This document shows positions 36,301-46,060 of a stretch of 64,000 nucleotides of DNA, piece after piece; the first letter of the stretch is position 1, and every line of letters begins with the position of its first letter. Under the pieces are notes generated by a model. That model searched no databases. It saw only the letters and a program-made list of their open reading frames with translations, and was not told the DNA's origin. Where the stretch lies: assembly GCA_026936335.1 (NCBI GenBank), contig JAPMXV010000033.1:204548-268547 (forward strand), read 5' to 3'. This DNA is from Mantamonas sphyraenae. Its lineage: Eukaryota; CRuMs; Mantamonadidae. The position numbers and the translations under genes are program-made.

Positions 36301-39300
36301 GGACCATCGTGGGCGAGGCTCTGCGAACGCCAGACCTGGTCAACTGCATGCTGGAATCAGGTATGGTGCGGCATTGCACGGGGCAACAGTCGTTTTTCGG
36401 CTTTCTGCGTGGAGAGGATATGTGGAGGCGATGGGCAGAGGTGACGGTGGCCGAGTTGAGTGTGGACGAGGTGTTGGCGTGGTGGCTGAGGAACATTTAC
36501 CTGCTGGACACTGGGGCGTGGTTTGAAGGATTCCGGGTGGTGTGTGCACACACTGGGACGGAAATCATGCGCGAGCGCGATGAGTACTCCGTGCCGCTGG
36601 CGAGTGCGGGGATATTGTTGGCGCGAGCTGGGATGGTGGAGGAGTTGATGTGGCTGCTGGATCGCGGTCTGTGCAAGGCGGGCATGCGTGAGCTGGGACG
36701 GGCAGCTGCAATTTTGCACCGGAGCGATGTGTTTGTGGCGCTTGCGAGGCGCGGGATGCGATGCGAGCGGAAGGTGATGGTGCGACCCATGGAAGAGGAC
36801 GGCGAAGTCAGGCGGTGTGTGGAACGTGTTCAAAAGTGCGTGGCAACGTGGAGTGAGGGCAAAGTGGGAAGCAGCGCACACTATGCTGCGGAGCAGGGCT
36901 GGGAAGATGCGCTGGCACTGTTGTTAACGGATGAGGTGCTGGCCGAGGCGGACGAGAGTTTCGGGACGGTGTTGGCCGCAGCTGTGCGCAGCGGAGAGCC
37001 TGAGATTGTGGCACAGGTATTGGAGAGAGGGGACGGGGTAGATGGGCATGCTGTGATGGAATGTGCGCTGTTGAAGGAGGAGAAGACGGCGATGGAGCTG
37101 TTCCAGACACTTGTGGAAGCAGGCGGGCGCCTGTGGTTTGGTACGGTGAACTGTGCAGATGGAGACAGGTACCACGGGGCGAGCGTATTCCATGCAGCAG
37201 TGGTGCAAGGTCACACGGAGCTTGCCGCGCTGGTGTTGGAGACGTTTGGAGACAAATGCGTGCAGCCTGTGCGCTGGGAAAGGGCTGCGGTACGGCCGCG
37301 TCCGGGAGGAATGCGTGTGGCGTTTGTGGACATTCGCGAGACGGACGTAGAGCATGAGCCGGCCGAAACTAGGTTTGCACACACGGTTTGGCTCGTTGTG
37401 CGTCACCTCGGTGTGGCTGGAGAGGCTTTGGCGGCGCAGGCGCTGGAGATGGAGGAGTGGGAGCTGTCCAAGGATGTGGAGTATGCGGCCGCAGAAGTGT
37501 ACCATGTTCTGATGAAGAATCGACTGTGGAATCTGTGCATGGAGTGTGTTAAAAAGGGAGGGATGTCCGAGATTGGGGCTCCGAAAATGGTGGAGTGGCT
37601 GTGCGCAGGTGGTAGTCCGGCGGAAGGCGAGCTGCTGGATGCGGCGTTGCAGATGGGCGATGAGACGTGGATTGAGAAGGGGCTTTGCGGAGGAGGCAAA
37701 GGCGTGTTTACACGCAAGCTGTTGCAGATGCTGCGTGACAGAGGGTCGAGTGTGCCGTGGTCGGTGGGACGTCTGGGACATGTGTGGGCCGCTGCAGATG
37801 AGGGGCAACGCCGATGGATGGCAGAGCAGCTGTGCGACGACGCGAGTGCGGCGGCAGCGGCGGTGCGGGCGGGTGTTGGCGTGGAATTGCTGAGAGGCAT
37901 GAGGCTGGAGGGTCGTTGTGTGTACACAGCTCTGGCGTATGGGCGCGTGGATGTGGTGAGAATGGCGTGGCAGGAGGGAGTGGTGTCTGTGGATGGAGAC
38001 GAGGCCGGCAGAACGTTGGTGAGCTGGGCGCTGAGTGGCGGTCGAGAGGTGTCGGCAGAGATGGTGGACCTGTTGAGACAGATGGGCGTGGACACGCACA
38101 ACAGGGCCATTGTGAAGGATGCACGCGAAATGGGATTGTTGGAGACGGCGAGGCGTCTGTATGGAGAGCCTTGGGCAGGCGCGAGTGTGTATGGATGGAT
38201 GGAGCGGCGAATGGGGAGGGAGGAAGCGTGTGAACGTTGGATGCGTTTGACGTGGAGCAAGCGTGGTGTGCTGGAGCGCTTGACGTTGCTGGACGATGTG
38301 GCTGGCATCGAGGCCGTTTTCGGAGCGGAGAGCGTGCTGGAGGAGGTGGAGAAACTGGGGTGGCCTCGAGAGGTCGCAACAAAGGCAGGCAAGCCGCTGC
38401 AGTTGGGCTTTGTGGGATGGTGGAACGACTCGGATGAGGAGGATGAGGAGGAAGAGGAGGAGGAGGAAGAAGAAGAAGATGAGAACACGGACGCAGGGAC
38501 GGTTCAAAAATGGGTTGTGGATGCGGTCAAGGCGGACAGTCCTGGCGTGCTGAGATGGATCCTGGAGCACAGCAGAGAGGTGGGGCGACATGCAGAGACG
38601 ATGTTGCAGGCTTTGCAGAGGGCGTTGGAGCTGCCACGTGCCGCATGTGTGGAGATTGTTAGCGAGAGGTTGTGCGACGACGTGGTGGTGGAGATGATGG
38701 AGACCTACGAGTTTTTGCTGCGAGACGTGTGCGAAAGCAAGTGGGGAGCGGGAGTGCTGGAGAAGCTGGGCGAGTGCGTGGGCGTGCACAACGTGTGCAA
38801 CGATGTGGTGGAGCAGAAGCTGGCGCTGGTGGCGTGGGGCGTGGGGCGATATGACACTGTGAGGCTGATGCGGATGTGGTTTGAGGAACAAGGACGGTCG
38901 GAGGAGCTGTTGACGGAGCATCTGGACACCGATTCGGTGTGGAAGCGCGGCACGGTGTACGGATTCACCGATGTGGCAATCCGACACAACCCGACAAGCA
39001 CGGAGGATCACTGGACAAGCAAGTCGGGATATCGTGGAATGCGGACAGTGTGGGACGCAGTGCGGTACCGGCAGCATCAGTCGCTTGCGGCAGTGCTTGA
39101 TCTGGAGGTTTTCGACGTGGATGCGATGCGGCACAAGATGAGCAGGGGCAAGGAGAAGGTGTCGCTACTGGAGTGGTGTGTGTGGTGCTGCAACGAAGAG
39201 GCGATGGAGCTTGTGTTGGAGAGGGGAGCCAGTGTGACGCAGAGGAGCTTGAACCTTGCCATTGAGCGTCGTTGCGAGAACGCATGGCTGACGTTGTGGC

Positions 39301-39869
39301 ACAAGGGGCAGGAGATGGGCGACGTGTTTGAGACGGACAGTGAGCACATGGAGCGGGTGCTGTTCCACGGGATGGAGCGTGTGCTGAGCGTGCTGAATGT
39401 GGAAGTGGGCCAGCAGGAGGCGTCGACGATGCTGATGGGAGGCCAGGCGGAGCTGGTGGGCAGGCTGAGCGTAAACAGCGAGTTGAACATGGAAGAGGAT
39501 GTCTGGACGCAGCAGTTTGCAAGCGACCTTGCGCTGCAGGCGGGTTTGGAAGAAGAGGCAGCGGAGAGTGCGGCCGGCAAGGAGGTTGTGCGTCCGGAGA
39601 GACCTTTTGCGGTGGATGTGTTTGTGCAGAACCGCAAGCAGGGCAACATGGATATGTTTGATTGCGTGGCAACGTGGGATGCAGACGGTCTCCGAAGGCT
39701 GCTGGAGCGTGGACGCTGGCGAGCTGTGCTTGGCAGTGTGTACGGGCAGCGGCTGTTGGAGTTTGCAGTTCAACGGCGCAGTGCGGAGTGCGTGGCGGTT
39801 TTGGGGGAGTTTGGGATGGATGTGAGTGGAGTGGAGATGGAAGAGCGAGCGTGGTGGGAGGAGGATTGA
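17136..39869 (+). CDS. Giant ankyrin-CLU-TPR-CAP-Gly-like-ankyrin protein (~7,485 aa)
   Basis: Exon 1 is 17136-17373 and exon 2 is 17650-39869, an uninterrupted 22.2-kb exon. The join (GTGAGT donor, CCACAG acceptor) restores an ankyrin repeat, ALM-RAARRSRTDIMKLLLDAG. In order: ankyrin repeats (residues about 30-250); a 21-Ser tract (about 308-328); an acidic run (about 540-565); an unrecognised helical region of about 2,480 residues (about 580-3060); a Gly/Tyr 18-residue repeat (about 3200-3430); an acidic run (about 3480-3500); a CLU domain (about 3700-3930, HELKGLNAYISCGVDHL, DGRYYILDTARVFPP); a CLU-central region (about 3980-4080, GVNVRWLGAVRDRTENSELR); TPR-like helices (about 4245-4630); a CAP-Gly-like segment (about 4705-4775, NGVRYFETLPGHGAFVVP); a possible ubiquitin-fold stretch; and a long degenerate ankyrin array to the C-terminus (about 5100-7470). 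CLU proteins act in mitochondrial positioning and mRNA binding. This combination is not one I know. A scaffold role is inferred. Confidence 0.85.
17374..17649 (+). other. Single intron of the giant gene (276 bp)
   Basis: The intron starts GTGAGTTGCC and ends GGCCACAG. Splicing fuses the two halves of an ankyrin helix in frame, which is strong evidence for the join. The 3' portion stays open in the exon 2 frame, so a naive start upstream at 17613 would be wrong. It includes a GT-rich run (17405-17424) and nothing else recognisable. Confidence 0.8.
18333..18395 (+). repeat. In-frame AGC/AGT serine-codon repeat (21 codons)
   Basis: A trinucleotide run encodes about 21 consecutive serines between the N-terminal ankyrin block and the next region of the giant protein. 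AGT units sit in the 5' half and pure AGC in the 3' half, which suggests recent expansion of the AGC part. It should be length-variable. Confidence 0.95.
27012..27689 (+). repeat. Coding 54-bp minisatellite, 12 units
   Basis: Twelve tandem units encode the 18-residue repeat VGGSGYGAGVGVQQLGGD. Each contains one GGATCC. Units 1-3 and 11 carry 9-bp additions that keep frame (DAGGVGG, DLGGVGG); the core units are almost identical. Two versions, one with GTGTGCAGC and one with GCGTACAGC at the same place, are interspersed, indicating unequal exchange or slippage. The repeat lies just before the CLU region and gives a flexible, Tyr-spaced Gly-rich linker. Confidence 0.95.
38430..38487 (+). repeat. 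In-frame GAG/GAT acidic-codon run
   Basis: A purine-only stretch encodes about 19 Glu/Asp residues within the C-terminal ankyrin array of the giant protein, separating two ankyrin blocks. It resembles other acidic linkers in the protein and is probably a slippage-expanded linker. Confidence 0.8.
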
Positions 39870-39879
39870 TTGCAATGAA

Positions 39880-42800
39880 TCAGTCGAAAATGCCGCGATG
39901 GACCACGATGCCCGTGAGGGCGTAGGCGCAGCCGCTGGCAGGTTGCGCCAGGCTGACGAGGATGACCTCGATGACCGCGGCGGGTACGCTTCCTTGCTGG
40001 AACTCCTGGCGGTAGGCGTCGCGCTTCTTCTCGCGGGCTTCCTTGCATGCAGTGAAGCTTGCTCCCACGATGTCTGAGCCTTCCACGTTGTCTTCGTAGT
40101 ATTGACGTCCTGCGTCTGAGCCGCAGAGGATATCCTTCCCAATGCCAAGGAGAAGTTCGCCAGTAGACGCAATGACATTGGCGTAAAGGCGAGCGCGATG
40201 GTTGCCACTGTCGATATAGCCACCCTGGAAGACAGTCTCAGGGTCAAGGAGCTGCAGGTGCTGCTTCGCCGACGCGACGAGGTGCTGCATGAGCTCACCG
40301 ACTTGAGGGCCGGAATAGGCGTGCACGCGCAGGCCTTCGATGCACACGCGTGCATGCCAGTACTCCAGGGTGAGAACCGGGTTGCAGAAGCACAGCCGCT
40401 GAGAGACGTTGCTGACATTGGCCACGAGCTCAGGAAGTACGGTCGATGCGACGGAGATCACCTCGCCCACACGAATTGTGACTTGCTGGATGACGGTTGC
40501 AATCTGCTGCTGTGGGACGCCTTCGTCACGCCACTTGGGAATGATGCTGTTGACGAGATACATCTGCGTGGTGGCGAGGCTGATGGCGATGTACAGGCTG
40601 GCTGTGCGCTGGTAGCCGACGGACCAGATTTCCATCACGGCAGGCAATGACTGATTAATGGCCGAGACGTAATGCCAGATGACGTTTGATGGCAGGTCTG
40701 GGTTGCGCACAAGAAACTCTTCGATGGACTGTGCCTCGACCCAGGCACGGAGAGACATGGCCGGAAGGCTGACGAGGCAATCTTGTGTGTTGATGCTCCC
40801 GTCCTCAGTGGCGATGTTGATTGCCTGCTCGCAGTACGTGAGGGCTTGTTCGATGGCAGCCGCGCCAAGCATGGCAGCGTTCTCCGAGCTTTGGGACTGG
40901 TAGTAGCGCTCGATGCGTCCATGGAGGACATGCGCGTTGAGAAGGAGGACAAACGCCTTCATGCGGCCGCCGTTCATGTTGCCCCAGATCGAGCTGAGTG
41001 CACCATTGTGGGCTTCGTAGAGCTCGAGACAGGTTGAGTTGAAGGCGCGCACGTGCTGGTCGCGTTGCGTGGTCCACTGCTCCTCAGATTCCATTTCTTG
41101 TTGCAGCTGCTCGATGGTTGCGGTGAGTTGGACGGCGGCCTCGATCTCTGCACGCCAGGTGTGAACACACGTCGTGACCAGTGCGTTCAGGCTTTTCAGA
41201 AGCGGTCCCACCTTTGTCTCGAAACGGCGCACCTCGTCCTGGATGCCGCTGTGCTTGTCGTCCAGAGCAATCAGGGTATCCAGGACGTTGTCGCTCGCGT
41301 GCTCATACTTCAGCATGAGAAACTCGATGAGGTTGAGCATGACCTTGACCAGAGCCATGTTCGTGTCCATCACTTCGTACATGTAATCGTCCGCATCGAG
41401 TTCCCACTCAACCTTGGCGATGATGTCGCGTACCTTGGGGGCCAGGTCAGACACCTCTTCCCCAAGCTTCTTGGCCACCTTCCAGTGCGTAAGGTACTGG
41501 CTTCGGTTGGAGAAGATCAGCATGCGCATGACGATGGAGGTTGCGTTGAAAATGGCCAGGAAACCCATCACGGTGTCCACCTCAACATCGTCGTCAATCT
41601 GGTCCCACCCCTCGTGCACGATACTGTGCATCTCCTCAAACATCGACTCGTCAAAGAACGGACTGAGGTCGTTCCACACCGCCTGGATGCTCTGCAGCTC
41701 GCTGTCCGTGACCCCCTGAGAGGCGATGATGTTCAGCGTCGCCACTGTGAACACCATCTGTGTAAACGCGAGACGACACGACATGTTCCACTTGTCGACT
41801 TCCTTCAGGGTGTTGACCTCGGTGCTGCCAAACATCTGGCCCTCCTTCGTGTCTGCAGGCTGGTCTGTCGCGCTGGAGCTCATCCGAGGCGAAGGCTCGT
41901 TGAATGTGGCCCCGCGGTGCACCACGTCGTCTGCATCCTGCTTGTTGGCATGGATCTGTACGTTCATGTTGCGCCACTTGCGGTCGTACGTGATGACGAG
42001 CGTGTCCAGGAGCGGGACTGACGAGTTTGTGCACGAGTTGCTCATGAAGATGGGGTCGCCGAGAAGGGCGCTGCGTGTCAGGCTGTTGATCTGGGCGTTG
42101 TAAACAGCGAGGAGGTCGAACTGACGGCCCTCTGCGAGGAAGGAGTGGTAGACGTGGAGTTGGACAGGAAGCCAAAGGGCAGCCGAGGAGGATGACGAGG
42201 ATGAGGATGACGAGGATGAGGAAGAGGTAGACGAGGTGGAGGAGGACGAGGACGTGCGGATGAGAGGGGAGGTGGTGGCGGCGGCGGTCGTCGGAGGGTT
42301 GGCCATGCTGGCGGCTGTGACAACACCGGAGGGTGCGTTCGGTGTGACGGCGAGGCCAACGGCAGTGGCAGCAGTGGCGGCAGTGGCAGCAGTGGCGGCA
42401 GTGGGTGTGGAGGAGGATGAGGATGAGGACGAGGCATCTTGATCGAGCACTCCGACAGCGTCGCCTTCCCCTTCCAGGTCGCCCCAGGAGAAGCCAGTGA
42501 CGTCTGCAGCATAGGTATAGACACGCATTGTGACGCCAAGGACACGAGCACCCATGACACACGAAAACCCAATGCTGTCCCGGACAAGAGAGTACTCTGA
42601 CGGCACGAGTTTCTGCGCAATCAGCTTCTCCTGCTCCGTGACCGTGATCTTCAGGTTGCTCGAGGTGTGCACCGAGAGCTGGGCCTGACGGAAGGCCAGC
42701 CGCGCAAGCGTCATCTCAATGTCGTCCAGATCGATGTCCTTCTCGGCTGTGCTGGTGGGCCACACGTCGTCCTCGATGCCAAACTGCTGAACCAGCCGTT

Positions 42801-44001
42801 GCAGGTCGCCCGAGTCGTCCTTGGACTCCTGCACATTCAGCCCTTGCAGGGCAGTGCTCACAGCGGCCAGGACCTGTGCCTCGATGTCAGCTTCGGTCAC
42901 CTGTGCGTCTGAAGCCCCCTGCGCGTTGGAGCTGCTCTCTGTGGCAAAGGCCTGGTTCATCATCTCGCGCAGGCCGATGGCAGCCAGCGTAGAGGCAGAC
43001 TGTTCGGTATCGTTTGCCGTGGCAGGGGCTGTGCCCGGAGGAACGGGTGCACCCCCACCTGCTGCTGCCTGGGCGGCTGCCTGCGCTGCCTCGTCTTCAG
43101 CTTGCTTCTGGCGGAACCGGCCCTTCTGGCGGTCTCGGATCATGCGTGCGCCTTGGCGCAGACCCGTAAGGAGGGCGTCCCGCTTCGACATGCGCAGCAC
43201 CTCTTGGGAGACCTCGCCAGCCGGAGCCGAGGCCGCTGTGGCCATCAGGGAGTCATCCACGCGGCGCAGTTTGTGCTTGACAAGCGTGACAATGCCGCTG
43301 ATGTCGCTGACCTCAACGAGCAGCAGCGTCTGGGCATCTCTGAGGTGTGTGACAAGGAGGGTAGAGGGGGGAGGTGTGAACCAGAGGCAGAGAGGAGGGT
43401 GATGCACGCAGGCAAAAAGAGGGAAAAAAGGGGAGTATGCGCAAGAACCACGGGCAACGTACTGCAGTCGAAAGGAATACACGGACACAAGCTGGTTGTC
43501 CCTCCACATCGCAAGGACGGGCGGGTTTGTGTTGAAGAAGACCGTGTACATGGCAGTGGAGCGCTCCTCTTCAGCGAGGCGCCACGCTGACACCTGCAGA
43601 TCAGCGTCAAAGTCAAGGTACATGGTCATACGCTGGCTGTCGGAGGCCCATGTGCCCAGGATCTTTGTGAACCAGGAATAGATCTCGCCCGCGTTGGATG
43701 CGGCAAGGATCTCATCGTATTCGCCTTGATCCGCAATCAAGGTGCCCAGCTGGTTCACGTTACGCAGGATCTCTGTGGACATGTCTGTAGCATCCACGAG
43801 GACAGCGAGTTTGGGCAGATACTCGAGGAATGGGCGGACATATGAGGAGAGCTGGGTGTGCACCTGCTTGGCCCTCTGGATCTGCTCCGGGGTGGCCTGG
43901 GGCGCCGTCACACGGGATTCGCCGGCGGCAGCATTGGCATCCTGGTCTTCTTGGCCCTTGGCAGTGGGTTTCGTGTCCTTGGTGGGCTTGTTGCTGCTCA
44001 T
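39880..44001 (-). CDS. Large helical protein of unknown function (1332 aa)
   Basis: Exons are 44001-43463 and 43339-39880. The 123-bp intron (GTACGT donor, CCTCAG acceptor) is a multiple of three and open, but its translation is unlike the flanks; splicing gives YSFRLQDAQTLLLVEV. I recognise no family. The N-terminus is a charged low-complexity lead (MSSNKPTKDTKPTAKGQEDQ). The body is mostly alpha-helical with conserved-looking stretches such as LAMWRDNQLVSVYSFRL and DDVEVDTVMGFLAIFNATS. In the middle, two Ser-rich runs encoded by (TCC/TCA)n flank an Ala/Thr/Val-rich segment around 42175-42440. No signal peptide or clear membrane helix is seen. It converges with the giant gene with only 10 bp between coding ends. 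A cytosolic scaffold or trafficking role is possible but not shown. Confidence 0.75.
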   Translation of the reverse strand: MSSNKPTKDTKPTAKGQEDQDANAAAGESRVTAPQATPEQIQRAKQVHTQLSSYVRPFLEYLPKLAVLVDATDMSTEILRNVNQLGTLIADQGEYDEILAASNAGEIYSWFTKILGTWASDSQRMTMYLDFDADLQVSAWRLAEEERSTAMYTVFFNTNPPVLAMWRDNQLVSVYSFRLQYVARGSCAYSPFFPLFACVHHPPLCLWFTPPPSTLLVTHLRDAQTLLLVEVSDISGIVTLVKHKLRRVDDSLMATAASAPAGEVSQEVLRMSKRDALLTGLRQGARMIRDRQKGRFRQKQAEDEAAQAAAQAAAGGGAPVPPGTAPATANDTEQSASTLAAIGLREMMNQAFATESSSNAQGASDAQVTEADIEAQVLAAVSTALQGLNVQESKDDSGDLQRLVQQFGIEDDVWPTSTAEKDIDLDDIEMTLARLAFRQAQLSVHTSSNLKITVTEQEKLIAQKLVPSEYSLVRDSIGFSCVMGARVLGVTMRVYTYAADVTGFSWGDLEGEGDAVGVLDQDASSSSSSSSTPTAATAATAATAATAVGLAVTPNAPSGVVTAASMANPPTTAAATTSPLIRTSSSSSTSSTSSSSSSSSSSSSSSAALWLPVQLHVYHSFLAEGRQFDLLAVYNAQINSLTRSALLGDPIFMSNSCTNSSVPLLDTLVITYDRKWRNMNVQIHANKQDADDVVHRGATFNEPSPRMSSSATDQPADTKEGQMFGSTEVNTLKEVDKWNMSCRLAFTQMVFTVATLNIIASQGVTDSELQSIQAVWNDLSPFFDESMFEEMHSIVHEGWDQIDDDVEVDTVMGFLAIFNATSIVMRMLIFSNRSQYLTHWKVAKKLGEEVSDLAPKVRDIIAKVEWELDADDYMYEVMDTNMALVKVMLNLIEFLMLKYEHASDNVLDTLIALDDKHSGIQDEVRRFETKVGPLLKSLNALVTTCVHTWRAEIEAAVQLTATIEQLQQEMESEEQWTTQRDQHVRAFNSTCLELYEAHNGALSSIWGNMNGGRMKAFVLLLNAHVLHGRIERYYQSQSSENAAMLGAAAIEQALTYCEQAINIATEDGSINTQDCLVSLPAMSLRAWVEAQSIEEFLVRNPDLPSNVIWHYVSAINQSLPAVMEIWSVGYQRTASLYIAISLATTQMYLVNSIIPKWRDEGVPQQQIATVIQQVTIRVGEVISVASTVLPELVANVSNVSQRLCFCNPVLTLEYWHARVCIEGLRVHAYSGPQVGELMQHLVASAKQHLQLLDPETVFQGGYIDSGNHRARLYANVIASTGELLLGIGKDILCGSDAGRQYYEDNVEGSDIVGASFTACKEAREKKRDAYRQEFQQGSVPAAVIEVILVSLAQPASGCAYALTGIVVHRGIFD

Positions 44002-44045
44002 TTGTGTGTGTGAGCTGGCGCAGTGTCGGGCAGAGAAACGAGTTG
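44002..44045. promoter_or_regulatory. 44-bp divergent spacer
   Basis: The start codons of the unknown 1332-aa protein (minus) and the small membrane protein (plus) are separated by 44 bp. Promoters and leaders must overlap one another or adjacent coding sequence. No element is recognised. Confidence 0.35.
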
Positions 44046-44960
44046 ATGAAGACAACGCACAAGATTGCCATCGGCGTGGGCACGGCCGTCGGATTGGCGC
44101 TACTGTGTGCCTACATTGGCGTGCAGGCGACAAAACTGGCGGAACTCGCACGGACGCCCGTTGTCTCGTCGCAGCTGAAGGTGGAGACCAACTTTTCGAT
44201 GCCTGACATGGCGATTTTCATCACGGGAGAGCAGGGATTCCGCATGCGGCTGCGGCAGGTGTCGTTCCTGCCAGAAGGGCCGACGCATGGGGCTCAGACG
44301 AATGCGTCGCTTGGGGATGTGAGTGGAGGGGCGAGGGAAGGATGGAGTGTGGGTGGTGAGTGAGGTTGGCTGACGCAAGAGGTGAGAGTGCAGTCAGCGT
44401 GCCATGGTGACGGATATGGTGACAAGATCTGCTGTCTGTCGAATGGGCCGGTGGGCAAGGATGCACGTGCGTCGATGCTGTTTGACGTGGCGACGCTGTT
44501 TGCGGAGCCGCCGGATCCCATGGCGACAACGTTTTTGACGCTTCGCACGGCGCCACGGGGCTCGTTCAAGGACTGTGCAGCGGTGCTGGCGAACCAGACG
44601 GGCTTGATTGGGACGGATATCGTGCCGGTGCCGCTGAACGAGACGTCATACGTGAGGTTTGGGCATCGGTTTGTCCAGAACGGGACTCGGCTGACGGGGT
44701 CGACACAGGGAGTTCGGGAAGAAAGTTTCCCAATCTCTGGCCTCTCGAAAATCGGGGAATGGAGGGGTGCGAGGATTCTGGCTGCTTTCCAGCAGGCAAG
44801 CTACGAAGAGGTGACGCTGTTGCCGAGTGGGCTGTCTGTGGTGGATCTGCTGGGCCAGGTGGCCGGCCTCCTGGGCCTGTTCATCTCGTTTGCCAACGCG
44901 GTGCGGCTGACTGTGCAGGCAGCGCAGACGCGGTCGGACATGGAGAGGCCATTTCGGTGA
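44046..44960 (+). CDS. Small two-helix membrane protein
   Basis: Exons are 44046-44318 and 44394-44960, separated by a 75-bp intron (GTGAGT...GTGCAG), the shortest seen here; 304 codons are left with an intact frame, of which the mature product is about 279 residues of recognisable sequence. It starts MKTTHKIAIGVGTAVGLALL with an N-terminal membrane helix. An extracellular-type domain with paired cysteines (SACHGDGYGDKICC) and N-glycosylation sequons (NGT, NET) follows. A second hydrophobic segment near the C-terminus reads LLGQVAGLLGLFISFANAV. Two helices around a Cys-containing loop, with a GxxGLF motif at the start of the second helix, resemble the degenerin/ENaC-type layout, but the loop is much shorter than in that family. 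That similarity is tentative and the function is unknown. It converges with a small IQ-motif gene 37 bp downstream. Confidence 0.65.
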
Positions 44961-44997
44961 AAGTGTGGGAGTTTGAGTAAAAGGTGGTGAATGGGAT

Positions 44998-45204
44998 TCA
45001 TTGCGTGTGGTGTTGGTTGCTGGAGGCCTGTGTGTCCGAGTCGGCCTCCGCAGAGGCGATGCTGGCGGCAATGGCGGCGTCCATCTCTGCGTCGAGGGAA
45101 GCCTGCATGGCTTGGCGTGTGGCCTGTGCCTCACGGCGGGCCTGGCGAGCGCGCATGGCAGCCTGGATGCGCGTGGCAGCTTCGTCGAGGTCGCGACCGC
45201 TCAT
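44998..45204 (-). CDS. 68-aa IQ-motif peptide
   Basis: This single-exon ORF starts MSGRDLDEAATRIQAAMRAR. RIQAAMRARQARREA fits the IQ consensus (IQxxxRGxxxR-like) used to bind calmodulin or calmodulin-like light chains. The remainder is an amphipathic, Ala/Glu-rich helix with a UIM-like DAAIAASIASAEADS stretch. The stop is 37 bp from the convergent membrane-protein gene, and the start is 138 bp from the eIF4E-family gene's stop. Coding potential is supported by composition and fit into the gap, but a protein this short needs transcript support. Confidence 0.55.
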   Translation of the reverse strand: MSGRDLDEAATRIQAAMRARQARREAQATRQAMQASLDAEMDAAIAASIASAEADSDTQASSNQHHTQ

Positions 45205-45342
45205 GTTGGGTTGGGTTGGGTTGGGGTGGGGAGTGGGTGTGGGAGGATGGGGATGGAATGAGAGGTGGGGGGGGATAGGTTGGGAAGGGGTTTGCAGTGT
45301 CGTGTATTGCTTGTGGGTGTTGAAGAAAGCGCGAGGACTGAG

Positions 45343-46060
45343 TCACGCCGCACTGGACTCGGTCGTCTTCTTCTTGCGTGGCGGTTTGGTGCAAGGTTTA
45401 TAGTAGCAGGTGCCAAGAGAAAAGTCGGCGAGGATGTCCTTGATGACATCCATCTGCGCGTTGTCCTGCTTCTTTGCGTCGGCAGTCCAGACTTGGAGGA
45501 CAAAGTCGTGGTCGCGGACAGAAACGGAACAGCCAAGGACTGTGTCCTGCATGGGCTCGTCCAGCTGCTCACCAATAATGGCCATGAGGACATACTTCCA
45601 CGCGAGCTGGGCGTCGTCCTTGGGCACGCGGAAGGTCCACATGCCGCCGTCCTTGGTCAGGTCGTGCTCCCACACGGGCTCCACGTCAGACATCATCATA
45701 TGCAGTGTGCTGTGGAGCTCGAGCTCGTTGACCTCGGGCAGGTGGTGGTAGGCCCTCCAGAAACGCTGGAGGTGGAAACGGGGAGAAAGGAGAGGGGGGG
45801 GGAGGTCAGTTAGGACGAGGGTGGGCAGCCCGCAAAGGGGACTTGCACGGACGTACAGGGATGGAGGAGAAGGAGCAAAGGTTGGTGAGGTTGGCTTGGT
45901 ACTCTTTGTTCTTGCCACTGATGTACTTGTCGTGCCAGAAGCACCAGGTGCGCTCGAGGAGGGGAAAGTCGTTGTCGTCGGCCTCCAGCTGCTCCCGGAA
46001 GGGCGAGATGGCCTGCATGGCCAACGAAGGCGATGCAGACGCGTCGGTGGTGCTGCTCAT
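45343..46060 (-). CDS. eIF4E: eIF4E-family cap-binding protein, class III-like
   Basis: Exons are 46060-45857 and 45765-45343, with a 91-bp intron (GTACGT...CTCCAG, phase 0), giving 208 aa. Residues RTWCFWHDKY supply Trp39 and Trp42, matching human Trp43 and Trp46. FWRAYHH (Trp71) matches the Trp73 region that binds eIF4G. VEPVWEHD supplies Trp100, equivalent to cap-stacking Trp102. The residue aligned with cap-stacking Trp56 is Tyr54 (KNKEYQANL). Trp at 43 with Tyr/Cys at 56 is the definition of class III eIF4E; canonical class I would have Trp. The C-terminus is basic (KPCTKPPRKKKTTESS). It probably binds the mRNA 5' cap with altered affinity and may regulate rather than drive translation. 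Confidence 0.88.

Noticed and set aside
36924-39134. Long antisense ORF (736 codons) and many similar ones opposite the giant gene
   Set aside because: They arise from the G-rich codon bias of the sense strand; their His/Arg/Gln/Ser-rich translations lack domains, and the sense frame has clear ankyrin repeats.
43340-43462. Retained in-frame segment of the 1332-aa protein
   Set aside because: Although open and a multiple of three, its translation (Phe/Pro/Cys-rich) is unlike the flanks and it has clean GTACGT and CTCAG borders, so it is treated as an intron.
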